The position numbers and the translations under genes are program-made. A stretch of DNA of 64,000 nucleotides from Candidozyma auris (lineage: Eukaryota; Ascomycota; Pichiomycetes; Serinales; Metschnikowiaceae): NCBI RefSeq assembly GCF_003013715.1, contig NC_072814.1, positions 124,001 to 188,000 on the forward strand, read 5' to 3'. The notes beneath the pieces are model-generated. The model saw only the letters and a list, made by a program, of their open reading frames with translations, was not told the origin of the DNA and did not search any database. Shown here one piece after another: positions 1-10,335 of this stretch (position 1 is its first letter; each line of letters opens with the position of its first letter).

Positions 1-1485
1 TTTCAAAATATATCTTGAAGCCCTTGACTCATCAGCGCTACCAAAACCTTGCGTCATGTACCCTCTAGCTCTCGCATATGCATTCAAAAGCTCACGGGCG
101 GTAGGATATTCTCCATTACCACCATCATCTTTGCTTTGAATGGGGATATGGATACCGTACACCGCTTCAAGATAAAATTTTGGGATTCTTTGGCATACCA
201 AAGATACAGGAGGAATGTGTTCCCTTAACTGATGAATAGGAAGTACACCGTTGCAAACCAACTCACCATTGGAATATGCAAAGTTGGGGAAGACCAAACC
301 TGGACAGTCGCACAACACAACATCTGGAGACAAAACAATGGTTTGAAAATGTTTAGTCTTACCTGGAGTGGCCGATACAGACACCTTTTTGGAACCAACT
401 AATGCGTTGATAGTAGAAGACTTACCCACATTAGGATAACCAACAAGACCAATCTGAAGCTTACGGTCTGGATTCTCATCTGTTTGTTGGAATTGAGGTG
501 CCGCAGAAAGAAATAGGCTCTCTAATTCCTCTATCTTTAGGATTTTGATGTCAGAGTCTATTTCCTCACTTCCATCTTCAAAACCTGATTGCACTTTCGA
601 ACCTGACTCCGCGTTGCTGAGAGCCTCCTCCTCTTCATTCTCTTTCTCCAAAAGAGCATTTGCATTTGCAGCAGAGAAGAAGACGTATTTGATTTTCTTT
701 TCGTTTAAGTAATTCGCCCACTCCTTTCTCTGTTTTCTAGTAAGTAAATCAGCCTTATTAATTAGAAGCAAATTCTTCTTCTCTTTGTTCTCCTCTGGCT
801 TACTCAAAGACTCAACGTAGTTTTCCAAGTCAACTGATCTGAAAAAGAGGGGACTTCTGGCATCCACAATCTGCACAATCAAATCACATCTCTCCACCAC
901 TCTCCATAACTGTCTCCAAACTTCGATGTTTCTTTCGAATGGCGTCAACAATAAATCATGATTCTCAGACAATGCAGCAAGTTGGCGTCTCCAGTCCAAA
1001 AAGGCAAGATTTTCCTGTCTCTCGATTTCTAATCGCAGCTGATTCTTGGTCCATTTCGGTCTTTTGGGTATTATCAACTTATTCTCGAAGAGCTGGTGTT
1101 TCTTCCTGATTTCATCGGTCTCTTCTTGACTGAGAAGGCCAGACTGGTTTACCAAAGATGTGTTTCCCACTTTGATAATCTTGACTTGAGAGTTCTTCTC
1201 AGCTGTGAAGTCAGCATCAGCCAATTCCGCCGTGTTCAAGAACTCATCTAAGGAATTCTCTTGAGTAACAGAGCGCATCTTTACCCAGCCAGCCTGCTTC
1301 TTATCTGTGGTAAATCTCATCTCACCATCAGGCAAGAATTCGATAGCATTTTCCTGTTTCCTTTGATTGGCAATGGTTCTACCTAAACCAATAAGATTTT
1401 TGTTCTTATGATGAACAGGTTTTGGGCCCTTTGGAGCCTTCCACTTTTTTGGCTCTGGATGCAAAGACACTTTATTTCCCTCCAT
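1..1485 (-). CDS. LSG1: Large-subunit GTPase Lsg1, 3' end cut by window
   Basis: Cytoplasmic GTPase that acts late in 60S ribosomal subunit maturation and is needed to release the export adaptor Nmd3. The window shows 495 codons from the ATG at 1485; the C-terminus lies beyond the left edge (the yeast protein is about 640 residues). The GTPase motifs are circularly permuted, as the family requires: G4 NKAD near residue 243 comes before the P-loop GYPNVGKS near residues 349-356, followed by G3 DCPG. The N-terminal part is basic and matches Lsg1 (PKKWKAPKGPKPVHHKNKN). The ATG is the first Met of the frame, and a PAC-like element lies 45 bp upstream. The frame is open to the edge. Confidence 0.95.
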   Translation of the reverse strand, partial: MEGNKVSLHPEPKKWKAPKGPKPVHHKNKNLIGLGRTIANQRKQENAIEFLPDGEMRFTTDKKQAGWVKMRSVTQENSLDEFLNTAELADADFTAEKNSQVKIIKVGNTSLVNQSGLLSQEETDEIRKKHQLFENKLIIPKRPKWTKNQLRLEIERQENLAFLDWRRQLAALSENHDLLLTPFERNIEVWRQLWRVVERCDLIVQIVDARSPLFFRSVDLENYVESLSKPEENKEKKNLLLINKADLLTRKQRKEWANYLNEKKIKYVFFSAANANALLEKENEEEEALSNAESGSKVQSGFEDGSEEIDSDIKILKIEELESLFLSAAPQFQQTDENPDRKLQIGLVGYPNVGKSSTINALVGSKKVSVSATPGKTKHFQTIVLSPDVVLCDCPGLVFPNFAYSNGELVCNGVLPIHQLREHIPPVSLVCQRIPKFYLEAVYGIHIPIQSKDDGGNGEYPTARELLNAYARARGYMTQGFGSADESRASRYILK

Positions 1486-1791
1486 TGCCAAATAATTCAG
1501 TAGCAAGTTGATTTTCGCTTATTAAGGTAGCGATGAGGGCAGTCCACTTAGTTGCACATACAGGTGCGCAGGAGAGTAATGATAGAGATATCAAGATTTT
1601 AATTGACACAAACCAACTCATCATCCGTTAAAAAGAAGAAGAAGAATGTCTATAGAGAAATTCTGAGAAAGAATTATGGTCGGTCAAAGTTCAGATGACG
1701 TGCAGTTCACAATATGTAATTAAGGCGAGAAGAAAGATCATCCATAGAATCAATGAGTATATTGTCCGATGGTCTGGCAGTCTCAATCAGC
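1486..1791. other. Intergenic: LSG1 promoter and SAR1 3' flank
   Basis: 306 bp between two minus-strand genes. Apart from the PAC-like word, I see only AT-rich sequence that would hold the SAR1 3' end and the LSG1 promoter. Confidence 0.6.
1530..1537 (+). promoter_or_regulatory. PAC-like element upstream of LSG1
   Basis: GCGATGAG, the core of the PAC box found before yeast ribosome-biogenesis genes, sits 45 bp upstream of the LSG1 ATG. It is in reverse orientation relative to the gene. The function is inferred from S. cerevisiae. A similar element lies before MDN1. Confidence 0.5.
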
Positions 1792-2486
1792 TCAGATGTA
1801 TTGGGATAACCATTTGAAACCCTCACCGTAGCCCATTCTCATGACAACAGAAACCATGAAAACCTCAATCGGTCTGACGTTCTCAGGCAACTTTTGACCG
1901 TCCTTACCGGTGGTACCATACAAGTTCAAAGCGGCTTTCAAATCAGTCTCGTTAACAGCATCCTGAGAGTCGATCTTGTTACCCAAAATCAAGAATGGAA
2001 CGTTTGCCAACTCCTCAATCTTGAACAAGGACTCCAACTCAGCCCTCGATTCGGCCAATCTCTCTGGGTCAGCAGCATCAACCAAGAAGACAATTCCGTT
2101 GACTTCAGGAAAGTAGTCCTTCCACAAACGACGCGCCTGCTGGTGTCCCCCCAAATCGAAAGTTGTGAATCTCACGTTGCCGATCGCCAACTCCTCGGAG
2201 GTAGGATGCAACGTAGGCTGCAACGTAGCCAATCTGTCATTTTTCAACATGTGCAACAAGGTGGTCTTACCAGCGTTGTCCAAACCAAGGAACAACAACT
2301 TTGCATGCTTATTCCACAAACCTAAAGAAGACAAAACGTCTTGAACTGTCGATTAGTATTCAGTTTTTCAGACGAGATATCTTGGACATTAGGGTGCAAG
2401 GCACATCCAAGAATGAGATTTGAAAGCTTTGGCTCACACTATCATAGCTTAAAACTCGAATACATACACCAGTTGATAATAAACAT
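1792..2486 (-). CDS. SAR1: COPII small GTPase Sar1 (two exons)
   Basis: Arf-family GTPase that starts COPII coat assembly on the ER membrane. Exon 1 is 2486-2468 and exon 2 is 2345-1792; joined they give 190 residues, the usual Sar1 length. Exon 1 supplies the N-terminal amphipathic helix (MFIINW, then F at the junction and [12 protein letters not shown]). Motifs: P-loop GLDNAGKT at 27-34, switch region with [21 protein letters not shown], and the C-terminus WLSQYI. The start was fixed by finding an ATG plus a GTATGT donor upstream of an otherwise truncated frame. The S. cerevisiae gene, as I recall it, also has an N-terminal intron. Confidence 0.96.
2346..2467 (-). other. SAR1 intron (122 nt)
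   Basis: On the minus strand the donor is GTATGT, the branch site TACTAAT and the acceptor CAG. The branch A is only 7 nt from the end of the intron. Splicing restores the Sar1 N-terminus through the codon T|TT (Phe). Confidence 0.93.
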
Positions 2487-2761
2487 GATAGATCTGAGTG
2501 TGAGCTTGATGCGATAAGGCTAATGAAATACAAAAGGTGTCGGATTTATGGTGCACGGGTGTCGACGTCTAATTGGTAAGATCTTGTACAATTTACTGTC
2601 AACAAGGCTAAAATTTATAACCGGAAAATTTAAAATTTGAATACTCTATATTAGTCTATGTTTTATAGTTATTCTTTCACGGTCCAAATGATCGGCGGGC
2701 AGGTCGTCGAGTCATCATGTTCTGCGACCTCCATCACATGGGCGGGCGTACTTGATCTGCC

Positions 2762-4153
2762 TCACAATATGTACTCTTCATCTGGTAGCTTGAAAACAAG
2801 ATGTTTCTTCCTTAGCTTTGCTGCATGCTCGAGCATCATCGCAATTCTTACCTCTTTATCCGCTTTGGTGTTCTTTCTATCGATCTTTCTTTGCTCTCCC
2901 CATTGTGAAGGCGCCAAGCCTTCGTCTAAGAGACCAGCATCATTCACCCAATTGTAGAGCTTCGTGTAGTATTCCACATCCTGGGGCGTCTTGAAAGAGT
3001 GAAATGACTTTCCAGATCCCTTTTCTTTGAGTTCTTTTTCGTAAGCTGCTCTTCTTTCCTCTCTACAAGCGAGCTTCAATCTGCCACTGAAAACTCGGGC
3101 GACAACGGCGGCCTGCAACTCAGACAACGGCATTGGGATAACATCCTTTGGTAGCGCAATAAACGTGAGGGAAGGGTCATCCACGTTGAAAATCTGAGCA
3201 TAGATGTCTTTCACTTGCAATCCATCAGTGACCTCCAAGTACTGTTTCAAGAAAGGATACGAGTAGAGGTAGCCCGTGCAAAACACTATGCTGTCTATAT
3301 CCTCAAGAACCTGACCATCAGCGGTCTTCGCCAGTTTCGTTTTGTGGCTGTACTCTGTGATTAAAGGGACAACTTGGAGGTCCTCTCTAATCAACTCGTA
3401 ATCCTTGGGATCACCCTTGATGCTGACGTGAACTGATTTTGCCACCGTGCTTATTTGAGTTGCAAGATCAGTTCCACTGGAGAGGCCACCGACAACAACG
3501 ACATTTTTGTCTCTGAAAGGAGCACCATCAGTGAAGTACTTTGCGTGTGTAACTGTTTTGGGGTCTGCTTTCGCCCATTCGGCAATGCCCGGAGTGTCAG
3601 GAATATAAGGAATCTCGAAGTGACCATTTGCAAGAATAACAGCATCAAACGTTCTTGTCTCCCGATCTAGGGAAGTCGAGTCCTCCACCTCTAGAAGCCA
3701 CTCGTCTTTCTCCTTCAGAAGACGCGTGATGTTTCGATTGAAGTGAAAGTTGACACCACTGGGAATCGTATCCTTGTACCTATGGATATATTCAAGCACA
3801 TTTTCTCTCCTTGTGTACATCTTGGTCTCTGGAGTGAAGATAGAGTCTCGAACCTTGTTGTACTTCATCAACCTGGTGACAAGGTTTGTCTCGAGCTGAT
3901 CGTACATGGGAGAGAAAAATCTGTTTTGAAATCCGTTATTTGGATCTAAAATCTCTTTGTCGTCTGGGTCAATAGAGGGTATGCGTGGTGAAACTTTTGT
4001 CTTATCACCACCGTAGTACCAGAGGCCACCAATGTTATCTCTTCTCTCAAATAAGTCAATGGAGAAACTTGCAGGTTCAAGCGCCAATGCCTTTGCAGCT
4101 GCAAGACCAGCTGGTCCGCCTCCTATAATTGCAATTCTCTTGAAAAGAACCAT
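2762..4153 (-). CDS. FMO1: Flavin-containing monooxygenase Fmo1
   Basis: 463-residue FAD- and NADPH-dependent monooxygenase. The yeast enzyme oxidises small thiols and helps keep an oxidising ER. The FAD-binding GGGPAG is at residues 11-16, right after the start, and the NADPH-binding GGLSSG is at about 222-227. Between them a THAKYF segment resembles the FMO fingerprint. I chose the ATG at 4153 (MVLFKRIAIIGGG) because the frame upstream has no other ATG and the Rossmann strand begins immediately. No signal peptide is visible, so the location is probably the cytosolic face of the ER, as in yeast. Its 3' end lies 275 bp from the start of SAR1. Confidence 0.9.
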   Translation of the reverse strand: MVLFKRIAIIGGGPAGLAAAKALALEPASFSIDLFERRDNIGGLWYYGGDKTKVSPRIPSIDPDDKEILDPNNGFQNRFFSPMYDQLETNLVTRLMKYNKVRDSIFTPETKMYTRRENVLEYIHRYKDTIPSGVNFHFNRNITRLLKEKDEWLLEVEDSTSLDRETRTFDAVILANGHFEIPYIPDTPGIAEWAKADPKTVTHAKYFTDGAPFRDKNVVVVGGLSSGTDLATQISTVAKSVHVSIKGDPKDYELIREDLQVVPLITEYSHKTKLAKTADGQVLEDIDSIVFCTGYLYSYPFLKQYLEVTDGLQVKDIYAQIFNVDDPSLTFIALPKDVIPMPLSELQAAVVARVFSGRLKLACREERRAAYEKELKEKGSGKSFHSFKTPQDVEYYTKLYNWVNDAGLLDEGLAPSQWGEQRKIDRKNTKADKEVRIAMMLEHAAKLRKKHLVFKLPDEEYIL

Positions 4154-4214
4154 GGCGAATGCAACACAGGAATCAGATGTGGTTGCCAACTGAATTCGTC
4201 AACATCATGCGCAC

Positions 4215-4240
4215 TAATCTCACCCATTAATCTCACCCAT
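4215..4240. repeat. 13-bp tandem duplication upstream of FMO1
   Basis: TAATCTCACCCAT occurs twice head to tail, about 62-87 bp upstream of the FMO1 start. It could be a duplicated factor site or a replication slip. Confidence 0.8.
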
Positions 4241-5178
4241 TACACCTGATTCGTTGTCAGATTAAAGTGATATAAGGGGATCCTCAAGCGAGAAAGTCTT
4301 CACGAGTTAGTTTTGGTCATCAAACATGAAATGTCATCATCCTGTAGCTCTGACAGCTTGCACGCTTGAATTGTATCAGCAGCCACACTTGGTTCCCATT
4401 ATGTGTACCACCGCAGTATTGGTTGCGAAATGTCCAGAGCCGCAGAGTGGAAGTATCTACAGCTGCTTCTAGTACTGATAGGGGCGACATCAAAATTTTG
4501 CATCTAATATGATTTAATCGATGACATTTTTCAAACCGTGGTTTTCAACTGGAGAATTCAAAGGCCATGTTTTCGCTGTACTTTTCACTTCCTAATGTGA
4601 GAGCTCGTAACGTACTCTCGAGCACTACGCCTAGATTAGATAAAAAGAGGCATTCCCTCGGAAACTAAATCTAAGCATATCTCACGTCCTTTTTGATAAA
4701 CAGATTTTTCTTTTCTTTCTTGCCTTGGTAGATCTATGTGTCAATGCCTTGTGGGGTATGATAAATTTGAAAAGTATGTGAGATACAGACAGGTCTTTCA
4801 TAATGAATTTTCCAAAAAGTTGATACAGAGGAGGGTCAAAGCAGACAATGGACATAGAAACTACACAGAAGTTTTTCTTGGGGGAAGTCTAGAGACATAT
4901 ATGTAGGCAAACTGCTTGATTATCATCTTATTATAGCTCAGATTATCTAGTTAAAGAAGTTTTTGTATATATCAATAGGGCTTTGGTGCACTTATCTTTC
5001 ACCGTCGTCTACCCTCAACCCAGTGGACTTTTCGCAGCCACTTGTTCACCTCCAGAGTAAACACTTTATGCGACCCAACTACATATCTCTGTCTTCTGAA
5101 ATGTCTCAAACAAGTTCACACTTGGATTTTGCCTCAATATTATATTGAATCTATGTAGCTTTTGATAACCCTAACCAA

Positions 5179-5236
5179 TACTTGTGGTAGGTGGCTGCGA
5201 AAAATGAAAGTTACCACCTCACGCCACCCACAAGTA
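5179..5236. repeat. Imperfect inverted repeat
   Basis: TACTTGTGG (5179-5187) pairs with CCACAAGTA (5228-5236). The inner GGTGGC and GCCACC also pair, with a 3-nt bulge. The loop contains one copy of the TGGCTGCGAAAA word. It lies about 720 bp before the gene at 5955. Confidence 0.7.
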
Positions 5237-5954
5237 CCTAAGGATTTCTCATTAGCCGAGGGAGAAACTGCCTCGAAAGTGCAATCAAAAACTGTATGAA
5301 ACAATCACAATTTTCAAAACTTTTCTTTCCACCTGCCCGCCTGTCTCCACCTTGCCTACCATGGCTTTCGCGCAATCTAGCGTCAAACCACCATGCAAAT
5401 GATAGTCACCTAGGTAGCCAGGCACACGGCAAAGAGGCAATACTTGATGGAAAGTTCCGTTTTGCGTTTGGAACTTCATAAAACCAGACTGGCTAGGGCC
5501 AATTGATCGACAATGTGAAAAGCCTCCGATATCACCTCCTCTATCATATTAGCGAAGTGAAACAATGATGGTGGGCAGTTTCTGGAATACGCAGCCATTT
5601 CACAGTTCCTTCACAAACTTCTCCGCAAGGCTTCTGCGACAAGCGTAGAAGGAAGAAGACAGGAGCAGGATAGTGGAACTAGAAGAGGTATTTTTTAAAA
5701 AAAAATAGAAGGTTCTTCGCTGGTTTCATTCCATTGCACTATTGCAGGAAGCTTCTTATGTTTCCTCTTTTGTTTGCATCACTCCACTCACTAGCCACAT
5801 TTATAACCACACCCCGGCTTGTATCCAAATCCAGGTCATGCATATTATCTGGCCCTAGTACAGGTAAAGTTTCTCTGGTCGGCCCAATAAACCTAAGTGA
5901 CTTACCCCATTCTTTTTTACAAAATTTGCCAAACGAAACCTTCAACTGTCCACA

Positions 5955-6902
5955 ATGTCACACCCTGCGGCAAGCATCAAATCCATCTTCAGTGGGAAGC
6001 TCAATTTGACTGATTATGGGTTGGCTGACTTGAGTGACACCAATGAGACCCCCTACAGAGACAACGGCCAGAGCGAAGGATCAGAAGTGAACAGCGAGTT
6101 TGCTCGCAGGTTCAACAATGCTGGCCAGAAGAAAGCCTGCCAGTCGGACGATGATCTCTGCTCAGAACTGTCTTACCACGACCTGCCTAACCAGCTTAGA
6201 GTTCCAACCCCAGTGATCAGCACTAGTGTGGCTAGTGACAACGGCGACAACTATAGCGTGAGCTCTCGCAACTTGAAGCTCATGATGATGCAAAAGGGCG
6301 AAGTGTATGAAGCACAGAATTCGTCCACCAACATCTCGTTGGCCTCTTCAGGTAGTGATTACCAGGCACCTCTCCCTAACGATGCTGCTACGTATAACAG
6401 CGACGTCAGCCAGAATGGGATGTTTCTCGCAGAGAGCTTCTCCAGGCCACTATCTCGTAACTCCACCACCTCATGTCTTTCAACTACAGCTACGAAGGAT
6501 GGCGTTGAGGGAAAGAAACTCCATCGCCACGGCCCAACACCATACTTCTCTAGCGTCATCGCCAACATGCTTCTGCAGCAACAGCAGCAACACAATCAAC
6601 TGCAACAACAAAATCCTTCCTTCAATGAGCGACAGCAAGCTTTGCACAAAGACCTAGGGCTGTCGCCGCTGCTGCCACCTCAACGTGAAGTACGCCATGA
6701 TGACGTTGGCCTGCCAGAGAAGCAATTTCAAAGACCGTCGGGATATGTGCAACTTTCTGGAGACGACTTTCTGAGCGTGATCTCCCAAACAAATGGAGAG
6801 CAAGCCAAAAAGCTGCTCAATGAGTACGATGCCTTGGGGCTTCCTCCTGTAACGTTGAAGGAGAAGATGATGTTGCTTAACTCAGACCAGACAAGGCCCT
6901 AG
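5955..6902 (+). CDS. Unrecognised Gln/Ser-rich protein
   Basis: 315 residues; I do not recognise the family. The protein is polar and probably largely disordered. It has a Ser/Asn/Asp-rich first half, a glutamine tract at about 210-222 (LLQQQQQHNQLQQQN) and a more ordered C-terminal third (residues 255-315) with GYVQLSGDDFLSVIS and NEYDALGLPPVTLKEKM that could be a short conserved module. Three CTG codons at 6660-6674 fall in a Ser/Pro-like stretch, which reads more naturally if CTG is serine. The start is the ATG at 5955. The 1.8 kb upstream region suggests complex control. A regulatory role is possible but not shown. Confidence 0.75.
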   Translation: MSHPAASIKSIFSGKLNLTDYGLADLSDTNETPYRDNGQSEGSEVNSEFARRFNNAGQKKACQSDDDLCSELSYHDLPNQLRVPTPVISTSVASDNGDNYSVSSRNLKLMMMQKGEVYEAQNSSTNISLASSGSDYQAPLPNDAATYNSDVSQNGMFLAESFSRPLSRNSTTSCLSTTATKDGVEGKKLHRHGPTPYFSSVIANMLLQQQQQHNQLQQQNPSFNERQQALHKDLGLSPLLPPQREVRHDDVGLPEKQFQRPSGYVQLSGDDFLSVISQTNGEQAKKLLNEYDALGLPPVTLKEKMMLLNSDQTRP

Positions 6903-7114
6903 GCCCTAGTATTTACGATGTAACGATTTCAGAACAATTTACGACCATACGATCACTGACCTTCTACAATTTAGCCTCTGTTTGGGTGAATTTTCTTTAC
7001 TTCACTGTAGACTTGGTTGCACCTCTATACACCGTGAGTATGCTCATTTTGGGTGCAAAGTTTGCATTCAGTGCAACTCCCAATATCCCCATATCCCTTA
7101 CTCGTTCACATACA

Positions 7115-8959
7115 ATGTTAAGGAACGCCGCCAGAATTGGCTCTAGAAGAGCTGTTCTGCTCAGACCTTCTGTTAAAAACTCGCCCATTTCCAAAGTTGC
7201 CAAAAGGTTTCTTTCTGAAGAGCCAAGCGAAGTATTCACCAAGATCAACGATGCGAAAGATCCACAGAGAAACCAATTCTTCCAGTACAGCTGGGGCACC
7301 TGGTTAAAAAATGATAAGATTGAGAAGGCTAGGAGAGAAACGAGATTCTCCATTGAGGGTGCAACCGAGTTTGTGAGGAAGTTGGAAATCAAGGATGGAG
7401 AGCTCGAGCAGCCCTTCACTCTGGCCACTGGTGCTACCATCTTGCCTCAAAACATCACCAGAGATCTCCTTGGTGAAGGAGACATCGAAGTGAAGTCTAT
7501 CGCCAGTATTCATGAGGGTAAGCACCACAGAGTGTACCAATTGTTGCTCAAAAACGACAAGTCGCTCGTGTTGAGAATCCCATACAAGCTCGAGTCTGAT
7601 TTCGCTATCGAAAGCAAAATCAAGAGTGAGGTTGCCACAATGGATTTCTTGAAGGAGAAATTGGACTTGAATGTTCCCAGAGTGTTGGCTTATGGTGCCA
7701 CCAGAAACAATTCCTTGCTGACTCCCTTCATCTTGATGGAGTACATCGAGGGTGACCTCTTGATGAAGCAGTGGGACCCATTGGCAAAAGACACAGCAGA
7801 TAATGCCGACTTGAAGAAGGTTATCAACCCAATTGCTGACTTTCAAACGAAAATGTTGGAGATCTCTTTCAACAAGATTGGGTCTCTTTATTTCTATGAC
7901 GATGTCAAGCCAGAACACCAAGCCACCGAGCCATACGCTGGCGAAACCGATGAGAAGCTCAAGGATAGATGGAGAATTGGCCCACTTGTTGAGAATGTCT
8001 ACTCAAAGAACAAGAAGCACTTGGCTGCTCAGAAGATCACCGAATTGAGTGGTCCATTTGATGCAGACAAACCACTTGATCTCATCAAATCAGTCGCCAA
8101 AATTCAATTGGAGAGTTTGAAGTCGAGACTTGCCTTGGCCCAGGCTGATGCTGGGAGCAAGGTCGAAAACATCGAAGATTTGAAAAAACAAATTCTGACA
8201 TTCGAGAATTTCGAGAAGGTGAGTGAAAAGTTGATCAACCCTACTTCCCCAGCTATCATGAACTGCGCAGAGTTGTTCAAGCCAAGACTTTACGCCCCAG
8301 ATTTGGATCCATTGAACGTTATTGTTGAAAAAGATTCTGGAAAGCATTACTTCCTCGACTTCGAGTATTCCGCTATCAAGCCATTCGTATTCACCAGCTA
8401 TCCACCATTTGTCGCCTACCAGGGTGCCAAAGTGTTCAACTTGGAGGAGGATGTTGAGGGATACAAGGATATGGACGACGTTGAGAAGCTGCAATATGAA
8501 TTCATGTACCATAAAACCAGAAACGAGAGAATTTGGGAACATGCTTTGAATGATAGAAGACATGATTTGATTGCCGTGGCTTCCCCACACCTCAAGCTCT
8601 TGAAAGCTCCATATTTGCAGGCCTCCGAGGTCAAGAATGACAAAGACTACATGTTTGTCGAGAATGCTATTATTCAGTTAAGGGCTATGTGGGATACTTA
8701 TGTCGCCAATCAGTTAACTAATGCTGATGAGGCCGAGTTCCCAATTGAGTATAGTGCTGAATACTTGGACAGGCACGCAAAAGACTTGTCTGACTACCAA
8801 ATGGAGGTTGTTTCCACGCCTTTTGCTGCCACATCTGGATGGGTTCCACAAGACATGTTTGAGACTTTGAAGAAGGAAGGTATTCTCGTTCAGGATGAGA
8901 ACGGTGATTACCACGTTCTGACAGAAGCTGCTTTAAAAGATGAAAAAAAGTCAGAGTAA
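7115..8959 (+). CDS. AIM9: Mitochondrial aminoglycoside-phosphotransferase-like protein Aim9
   Basis: 614 residues with a basic, acid-poor N-terminus (MLRNAARIGSRRAVLLRP) typical of a mitochondrial presequence. The mature part resembles yeast Aim9: VFTKINDAKDPQRNQFFQYSWGTWL, HEGKHHRVY, LRIPYKLES, PDLDPLNVIV and LDFEYS. The last two take the place of the catalytic loop and DFE of aminoglycoside/choline kinase folds; the usual HxD is PDLD here. The biochemical role is unknown; loss in yeast affects mitochondrial inheritance. Earlier in-frame non-ATG and ATG codons exist (from 6986), but the ATG at 7115 gives the presequence. Confidence 0.92.
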   Translation: MLRNAARIGSRRAVLLRPSVKNSPISKVAKRFLSEEPSEVFTKINDAKDPQRNQFFQYSWGTWLKNDKIEKARRETRFSIEGATEFVRKLEIKDGELEQPFTLATGATILPQNITRDLLGEGDIEVKSIASIHEGKHHRVYQLLLKNDKSLVLRIPYKLESDFAIESKIKSEVATMDFLKEKLDLNVPRVLAYGATRNNSLLTPFILMEYIEGDLLMKQWDPLAKDTADNADLKKVINPIADFQTKMLEISFNKIGSLYFYDDVKPEHQATEPYAGETDEKLKDRWRIGPLVENVYSKNKKHLAAQKITELSGPFDADKPLDLIKSVAKIQLESLKSRLALAQADAGSKVENIEDLKKQILTFENFEKVSEKLINPTSPAIMNCAELFKPRLYAPDLDPLNVIVEKDSGKHYFLDFEYSAIKPFVFTSYPPFVAYQGAKVFNLEEDVEGYKDMDDVEKLQYEFMYHKTRNERIWEHALNDRRHDLIAVASPHLKLLKAPYLQASEVKNDKDYMFVENAIIQLRAMWDTYVANQLTNADEAEFPIEYSAEYLDRHAKDLSDYQMEVVSTPFAATSGWVPQDMFETLKKEGILVQDENGDYHVLTEAALKDEKKSE

Positions 8960-8974
8960 TATAGGCTTGTTTGT

Positions 8975-9475
8975 TTATAGGTATTTTCGTGCCAAGAGCT
9001 TCAATCGGAAATCAAAATCAGGAGAGACGATCGGATCATTCACCAGGTAGAACGGATTTAGTAGCGTCTGAACATACAAATCATAGGCTTCAGTAAAAAA
9101 CTGCTTGATGACGTTTTCATCATGCTTGCTTGAATTGGAGGAAGTCATCATAGAATCTAGGCCACCTGTACTGCTGGAAGTTGCATCGTAACATAAGACG
9201 AATTTGATATTTCCTTGGGTGACAAAAGCGCTGACTCTGATCCCATAGAAGGAATCAACTCTGCCAAGGTTGAAGGCGCCCGTGGACCATTGCGCGTCCT
9301 CAATGAGATCTAAAGATGCATTGGTGATGAATGGGAGAAGTTCCTTAACTTTCGTGGAAAAGTTCGATTGACCAGGGTGACTCGAACCGGACGAAGAAGA
9401 CTTGAACGACGAGAACTCTAGCTCGTAAAGAGGATTGTCACGTGTACCAATGACGGTAAAATAGTATGAAGACAT
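8975..9475 (-). CDS. TRS20: TRAPP subunit Trs20 (sedlin)
   Basis: 166-residue longin-fold subunit shared by TRAPP complexes, which act as Rab GTPase exchange factors at the Golgi and in autophagy. Evidence is the N-terminus SSYYFTVIGTRDNPLYELEF, then ITNASLDLIEDAQW, a KVDxFYG-like DSFYGIRVSAFVT, and the C-terminal DLYVQTLLNPFYLVNDPI, with FDFRLKLLARKYL at the end. The middle carries the variable loop. The ATG at 9475 is where homology begins; the frame continues upstream without support. It is convergent with AIM9, with 15 bp between stop codons. Confidence 0.93.
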   Translation of the reverse strand: MSSYYFTVIGTRDNPLYELEFSSFKSSSSGSSHPGQSNFSTKVKELLPFITNASLDLIEDAQWSTGAFNLGRVDSFYGIRVSAFVTQGNIKFVLCYDATSSSTGGLDSMMTSSNSSKHDENVIKQFFTEAYDLYVQTLLNPFYLVNDPIVSPDFDFRLKLLARKYL

Positions 9476-10335
9476 GCGAGCGATTGAAGACGTTGAGTGG
9501 TGACAGTACAGCGAGTAGTAAAAGTGTTGATAGTGCGAGACGTAGTACGTAGGACGAAGAGAAATGCCGGCAAAAAGCTGATTCAAGTGAAGGTAATTGA
9601 TGTGAATATGAATCCTTTCAGTGTAAAATTCTCGAGAAACGGGCCATAGCGTGTACAGAGTATTTTCAAGAAGTATGTTAGGTGACCCTCTTATTACCAT
9701 ATGCTAATTGATGTACGCACTAATACTGACTTAATGATTGACAGAATAAGAATGAAGAAGTGGAACGAAGACCCATAAATGAGAAACTGACTTGACCCAC
9801 AAGCCTGATTAGAGACCACAAAAGTTAACCGACCTGTTGAATTGTATATAGCATGATAACTTTGCCTAAAGGTAGGTAAATAAAGGAACAAATAAATAAA
9901 ATGCGTGACTCCTCCAACCAATTTGAATATATTTGTTAGCTCAGGGTGACGTCGTTGTGTGATGTCCTTCAGAATCCTCCTTTTTGGGAGTATTGTAGGG
10001 AACCATAGGCCCGGTGTATTTATGTTTCCTAATTCATCCAGCGCGGCTTTCTATGCATCATAGTCACCAACACAATAGAGCAACAGCCATCACTACAAAA
10101 AAAAATTTAACAATTAGCAATTAGGGAAACTACACCAACAAGTGGTGGATTTGATACAGTCATTAGTTCAAGTCCCATTTTCAATTCCTTTTCTCGCCCA
10201 CTAAACTTTCTTCACTGTTGCTGGGTTCCTTATTGAAGTTTGATACTGTCCTACATAAAACTTCACTGTGTTTTGTTTTTTCGCGAGGCTCCACTACTTA
10301 TCGATCACCACGGCCAAAGTGTAACTCACCTCAAC
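9476..10335. other. Intergenic: divergent TRS20 / 10336 promoter
   Basis: 860 bp without a credible gene. It contains one copy of a 25-bp word (10080-10104) that is repeated inside the downstream coding region. A TTAGCTCAGG word near 9938 resembles a tRNA A box, but no B box follows. Confidence 0.55.
10080..10104 (+). repeat. 25-bp direct repeat, promoter copy
   Basis: GCAACAGCCATCACTACAAA followed by more A. It is identical over 25 bp to 11502-11526 inside the next gene. This copy lies 232 bp upstream of that gene's ATG. Confidence 0.9.

Larger units (their letters stand above)
4154..5954. other. Long intergenic region, 1.8 kb
   Basis: Divergent promoter between FMO1 (minus) and the gene at 5955 (plus). 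I see no convincing coding frame; the longest ORFs are about 60-90 codons with no recognisable content. It holds a 13-bp tandem duplication (4215-4240), an imperfect inverted repeat (5179-5236), two TTTTCGCAGCCA words (5029, 5192) and short T/A runs near 5690. No tRNA A/B boxes were found. Confidence 0.6.

Noticed and set aside
1894..2325. 143-codon plus-strand ORF opposite SAR1
   Set aside because: It lies wholly antisense to the conserved SAR1 exon 2 and has no recognisable content.
9930..9950. TTAGCTCAGG, tRNA A-box-like
   Set aside because: No B box or cloverleaf can be drawn within 100 bp on this strand.
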